Origin: Xanthobacter dioxanivorans
GTDB lineage: Bacteria; Pseudomonadota; Alphaproteobacteria; Rhizobiales; Xanthobacteraceae
Direction: 5' to 3'
Length of the DNA: 64,000 nt
NCBI RefSeq assembly: GCF_016807805.1
Contig: NZ_CP063362.1
Span: forward strand, 1,787,001-1,851,000
Notes under the pieces: generated by a model
Database searches by the model: none
Told to the model about the DNA's origin: nothing
The model's input: only the letters and a program-made list of their open reading frames with translations
Position numbers and translations under genes: made by a program
Shown: in pieces, positions 60,791 through 64,000 of the stretch
Numbering within the stretch: position 1 is the stretch's first letter
Layout of the letters: each line of letters begins with the position of its first letter

Positions 60791-61003
60791 TCAGCGCGCG
60801 AGCTCGCTTTCATCGAGCTTGCGGGCCTCGTCGGCGAGCATGATCGGGATGCCGTCGCGGATGGGATAGGCGAGGCGGGCGGCGCGGGAGATCAGCTCCT
60901 GGTGCTCGCGGTCGTACTCCAGGGGCCCCTTGGTCAGCGGGCAGACCAGGATTTCGAGCAGCTTCGGGTCCACCTGGTGGCCGGGACGCTGGGATTGGAT
61001 CAT
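60791..61003 (-). CDS. Trm112-like (UPF0434) small protein
   Basis: The 70-residue protein reads [19 protein letters not shown], then [21 protein letters not shown], typical of the YcaR/Trm112 family. In bacteria the family may aid methyltransferases. Only one Cys of a possible zinc set remains. Confidence 0.87.
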   Translation of the reverse strand: MIQSQRPGHQVDPKLLEILVCPLTKGPLEYDREHQELISRAARLAYPIRDGIPIMLADEARKLDESELAR

Positions 61004-61277
61004 GGCGTGTCACCTTCGTCGCGCCGGAGATCGGCGTGGCCCGGGTCGGCGTCGCCCGCCGGGCCCTCGGGGGCGCACCATAGCCGCCGGCGCCGTCCCG
61101 TCCACGGCCTTTTCGCCGGAGGGAACGATCCATCAAGATCCTTTGCCTATTTATCAGCCGATTTCATTGTTCCGCAGGTTGCCGATTGCCTACAGCTGCA
61201 CCCGGCCGGATCCGGCCCCATGCCGCGCCGCCCCCGGCGCGGCCGGATTCTCGGGCCGAACCTCCCGAAAGGCTTCC

Positions 61278-62183
61278 ATGGACCGCCGCGCTTCCCTCGG
61301 GCTCGTCCTCGGCTTCGTCGGCGTCCTCATGTTCGGCGCCACTCTGCCGGTGACGCGCTTCGCCCTTGCCGACCTCGACCCCTGGGCCATCACCTTCGGC
61401 CGTGCCGCGGTGGCCGGCGTCGCCGCCCTGGCCCTGGTGCTGGCGTCGGGCCGGCCGTGGCCGTTCGCCGCGCGCGGCACGTTCAGGGACCTCGCCATCG
61501 GCAGCTCCTGCCTGGTGATCGTCTTCCCGCTTCTTATCGGCCTGGCGATGCAGACGGTGCCCGCCGCCCATGGCGGCGTCGTGGTCGGCCTGCTGCCCTT
61601 GCTCACGGCCCTTGCCGCGGTGCTGTTCGCCGGCGAGCGTCCCGGCGCGCCCCTGTTCGTGGCCAGTGCCACCGGGGCGGCCCTCGTCGCCGCCTTCGCC
61701 CTGCGCAATGGCGGCGACGGCGGCGTGCGCGCGGGCGACATGATGCTGTTCGCCGGTGTCGTCGCCGCCGCGGTGGGCTACGGGGTCAGCGGACGGCTGC
61801 TGCGGCAGATGGCCGGCTGGGAGGTCATCGCCTTCATGCTGATCCTCGCTCTGCCGGTGACGCTGCCGGTCGCCCTTGCCACCTATCCGTGGGGGAAGGC
61901 GGTATCGACCGCGGCCCTCGTGTCGGTGCTCTATCTCGGGCTGTTCAGCCAGTTCATCGGCTTCTTCTTCTGGAATGCGGGCATGGCCATGGGCGGCGTC
62001 GCCCGGGTCGGGCAGATGCAGCTGCTGCAGACCTTCGTGACCGTGGGCCTCGCCTGGCCCATCAATGGCGAGACGCCCGACGCCGAGACCCTGTTCTTCG
62101 CCCTGGGGGTGGTGCTGGTGGTGGCCGTCGCCCAGCGGGTGAGCGCCCGCAAGAGCCGGGGCACGGCCGTGCCGCCGGGTTGA
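61278..62183 (+). CDS. DMT-superfamily (EamA) transporter
   Basis: The 301-residue protein has about ten helices in two EamA repeats: LGFVGVLMFGATLPVTRFAL at the start, LLPLLTALAAVLFAGERPG at the first repeat end, and a second repeat with SQFIGFFFWNAGMAMGGVARV. Substrate unknown. A strong terminator follows and serves the converging asd gene too. Confidence 0.87.
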   Translation: MDRRASLGLVLGFVGVLMFGATLPVTRFALADLDPWAITFGRAAVAGVAALALVLASGRPWPFAARGTFRDLAIGSSCLVIVFPLLIGLAMQTVPAAHGGVVVGLLPLLTALAAVLFAGERPGAPLFVASATGAALVAAFALRNGGDGGVRAGDMMLFAGVVAAAVGYGVSGRLLRQMAGWEVIAFMLILALPVTLPVALATYPWGKAVSTAALVSVLYLGLFSQFIGFFFWNAGMAMGGVARVGQMQLLQTFVTVGLAWPINGETPDAETLFFALGVVLVVAVAQRVSARKSRGTAVPPG

Positions 62184-62194
62184 GGCGCAAACGA

Positions 62195-62220
62195 AAACGG
62201 CCCTCGCGGGAGGGCCGTTT
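62195..62220. terminator. Bidirectional terminator between converging genes
   Basis: AAACGGCCCTC (62195-62205) pairs with GAGGGCCGTTT (62210-62220). A and T runs flank both ends, fitting termination of the DMT gene (+) and asd (-). Confidence 0.85.
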
Positions 62221-62249
62221 CCAGGCTGTCAGGGTGCGTGCGGGCCGGC

Positions 62250-63284
62250 TCAGGCGGCCTTGCTGCGGGCGGTGATGAGCTTGCGGTTCACCAGCACCTC
62301 GGCGATCTGCACCGCGTTCAGCGCCGCGCCCTTGCGCAGGTTGTCGGAGACGCACCAGAAGTTGATGGCGTTCTCCACCGTCGGGTCGTCGCGCAGGCGC
62401 GAGATGTAGGTGGCGTCCTCGCCGGCGGCCTCATGCGGCGTGGCGTAGCCGCCCGGCTCGCGGGTATCGATGACGAGGATGCCCGGCGCCTCGCGCAGGA
62501 TCTTGCGCGCGTCCTCGGCCGAGAGCTCCCGTTCGAACTCCACGTTCACCGCCTCCGAATGGGAGATGAACACCGGCACGCGCACGCAGGTGGCCGTGAG
62601 CTTGATCTTCGGGTCGAGGATCTTCTTGGTCTCGACCACCATCTTCCACTCTTCCTTGGTCGAGCCGTCGTCGAGGAAGACGTCGATTTGGGGAATGAGG
62701 TTGAAGGCGATGCGCTTGGGAAACTTCTTCGGCTCCACCGGATCGGACACGAAGATGGCCCGGGTCTGGGAGAACAGCTCGTCCATGCCCTCCTTGCCGG
62801 CACCGGAGACGGACTGGTAGGTGGAGACCACCACGCGCTTGATCGTCGCCGCGTCGTGCAGCGGCTTCAACGCCACCACCAGCTGCGCGGTGGAGCAGTT
62901 GGGGTTGGCGATGATGTTCTTCTTGGTGAAGCCGACGATGGCGTCCGCATTCACCTCGGGCACGATCAGCGGCACGTCGGGATCCATCCGCCACTGGGAC
63001 GAATTGTCGATCACCACGCAGCCGGCGGCGCCGATCTTCGGCGACCACTCCTTCGACACGGCTCCGCCCGCCGACATCAGGCAGATGTCGGTGTCGGAGA
63101 AGTCGTAGGTGTCGAGCGCCTTCACCTTCAGGGTTTTGTCGCCGTACGAGACTTCCACGCCCTGCGACTTGCGCGAGGCGAGCGCCACCACCTCGTCGGC
63201 GGGGAAGCCCCGCTCGTCGAGGATCGCGAGAATCTCCCGGCCCACGTTGCCCGTGGCGCCGACGACGGCGACCTTGTAACCCAT
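62250..63284 (-). CDS. asd: Aspartate-semialdehyde dehydrogenase
   Basis: The 344-residue enzyme makes aspartate semialdehyde for lysine, threonine and methionine synthesis. VAVVGATGNVGREIL is the NADP fold, and the catalytic Cys130 is in ANPNCSTAQLV; QSVSGAGKEGMDEL follows. The ATG at 63284 matches the family start. Confidence 0.97.
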   Translation of the reverse strand: MGYKVAVVGATGNVGREILAILDERGFPADEVVALASRKSQGVEVSYGDKTLKVKALDTYDFSDTDICLMSAGGAVSKEWSPKIGAAGCVVIDNSSQWRMDPDVPLIVPEVNADAIVGFTKKNIIANPNCSTAQLVVALKPLHDAATIKRVVVSTYQSVSGAGKEGMDELFSQTRAIFVSDPVEPKKFPKRIAFNLIPQIDVFLDDGSTKEEWKMVVETKKILDPKIKLTATCVRVPVFISHSEAVNVEFERELSAEDARKILREAPGILVIDTREPGGYATPHEAAGEDATYISRLRDDPTVENAINFWCVSDNLRKGAALNAVQIAEVLVNRKLITARSKAA

Positions 63285-63518
63285 GCTGTTCCTCGGGATC
63301 TGCCGGCCCATGCGGCCGGAAACGGTGCTTTTAGGCCGAATGCCCCATCCTTGCAAATCGCTGATTCGCGAGCGTTCGGGCGAACTGTTGCGCCAGCGCA
63401 ACGCGCCGGCGCCGAGAAAGCGGGAACAGGTCCTTGCCCGTCCTCGTTTCCTTGCACGGGGGGCGGGAGTGTCCTAAGTCAGGCTAGGGCGGCGGCTATG
63501 CCGTTTTTGGAGGTTGCC

Positions 63519-63854
63519 ATGCGTGTCGCGCCGTACATCACCTTCGCCGCTGCGGTTCGGCTGGCGCTCGCGGTGACGTCCGCGGTGGCGCTGTCGGGCG
63601 TGGCTTCCCTGGTGGCCGCCGACTCCGCGCAGGCGCAGCAGGTCACCAAGAAGCGCACGCGCATCGACGTCAGCAAGCGCTCGTACCTCGATGCCGGCAC
63701 GGTGGTGAAGCCGGGGTCCAAGTCCTATCTCGACTATGCCCTGCCGCCGGGCTGGTTCTATCCGGGCTACGGCCAGGGCGGCGCCGCCGGTCCGGGGCCG
63801 ATCACCGGCATCCGCCAGCCGCTGCCGGGGCCGTTCGAGCTGCCGGGCTACTGA
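63519..63854 (+). CDS. Small exported protein of unknown function
   Basis: The 111-residue precursor has a signal peptide (about residues 1-40, ending AADSAQAQQ). The short mature part has a repeated SYLD motif (KRSYLDAGTVVKPGSKSYLD) and a Pro/Gly-rich end. The ATG at 63519 has TGGAGG five bases upstream. Unknown family, possibly a periplasmic protein common in this order. A terminator follows. Confidence 0.7.
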   Translation: MRVAPYITFAAAVRLALAVTSAVALSGVASLVAADSAQAQQVTKKRTRIDVSKRSYLDAGTVVKPGSKSYLDYALPPGWFYPGYGQGGAAGPGPITGIRQPLPGPFELPGY

Positions 63855-63863
63855 CCCGGCGCC

Positions 63864-63919
63864 AAGGACGTCCGAGGAAGGACGTCCAAGGAAGAACGTC
63901 CGAGGAGGGACGATCGGGG
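63864..63919. repeat. 14-bp tandem repeat, about four copies
   Basis: AAGGACGTCCGAGG (63864), AAGGACGTCCAAGG (63878), AAGAACGTCCGAGG (63892) and a diverged fourth copy (63906) run head to tail just after the small exported protein gene. Confidence 0.88.
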
Positions 63920-63921
63920 AG

Positions 63922-63946
63922 GGGCCGCAGGCGCGGCCCTTTTTTG
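63922..63946 (+). terminator. Intrinsic terminator after the small exported protein
   Basis: GGGCCGC (63922-63928) pairs with GCGGCCC (63933-63939), followed by TTTTTTG. It ends the unit starting at 63519. Confidence 0.88.
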
Positions 63947-64000
63947 CGCCTTCTAATCACATTTTTACCAAGTGGTTCATCGCTGTTTCCGCAGGGGGCA

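Overview
The window is GC-rich (about 70%), densely coded DNA. It looks like chromosome of an alphaproteobacterium in the Hyphomicrobiales (Rhizobiales), probably near the Xanthobacteraceae (Xanthobacter/Azorhizobium/Ancylobacter type). This is inferred from the obgE-proB-proA-nadD-rsfS-rlmH-envC-ctpA order, a GapR (DUF2312) gene, two-subunit glycine decarboxylase, an atpHAGDC operon without F0 genes, and the ileS-lspA-M16-M16 block. I found no tRNA, rRNA, insertion sequence, phage or CRISPR array. The genus is a guess from style and was not computed.

Layout. 1-2.8 kb: start of priA (cut by the window edge), a Tat-signal amidohydrolase gene with an internal frameshift, obgE, and a decayed vapC toxin remnant. 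2.8-12.3 kb: proline synthesis (proB, proA), nadD, rsfS, rlmH, a type-B L36 gene (rpmJ) with a good sigma70-type promoter, a TPR protein, a DUF1036 protein, an EamA transporter and gapR. 12.3-22 kb: cell-envelope genes (M15/YcbK-like protein, YcbB-like L,D-transpeptidase, EnvC-like activator, ctpA) plus a REC-Fis regulator and an oligoendopeptidase. 22-25.4 kb: a four-gene polar amino acid ABC importer. 25.6-30.9 kb: the F1 ATP synthase operon atpHAGDC with a small two-helix membrane protein inserted between atpD and atpC.

31-40 kb is the most accessory-looking part: a Tat-exported deaminase, a Crp/Fnr regulator, an ABC importer whose binding protein carries a NosL-like C-terminal domain, a seven-iron ferredoxin, a ferredoxin-NADP reductase, a YeiH-type (putative sulfate/sulfite exporter) permease and a LysR regulator. 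A strong interrupted palindrome lies before the permease gene. The genes are co-oriented and may form one sulfur- or redox-related system. The substrate is not readable from the sequence.

40-47.4 kb (minus strand): an ABC-F ATPase and the glycine cleavage operon gcvT-gcvH-(OsmC)-gcvPA-gcvPB, preceded by a tandem glycine riboswitch. 47.5-55.7 kb (minus): a lipoprotein, a pair of M16 proteins (one active, one without the zinc site), a secreted protein, lspA and ileS. 56-58.2 kb (minus): glnK-amtB with a good sigma54 promoter. 58.3-64 kb: tesB, a UbiH-type monooxygenase, a Trm112-like protein, a DMT transporter, asd and a small exported protein.

Short tandem duplications with 12-15 bp periods recur at gene ends and in spacers across the window, and a dispersed palindrome (CCGG...CTTG...CCGG type) appears in at least two or three spacers.
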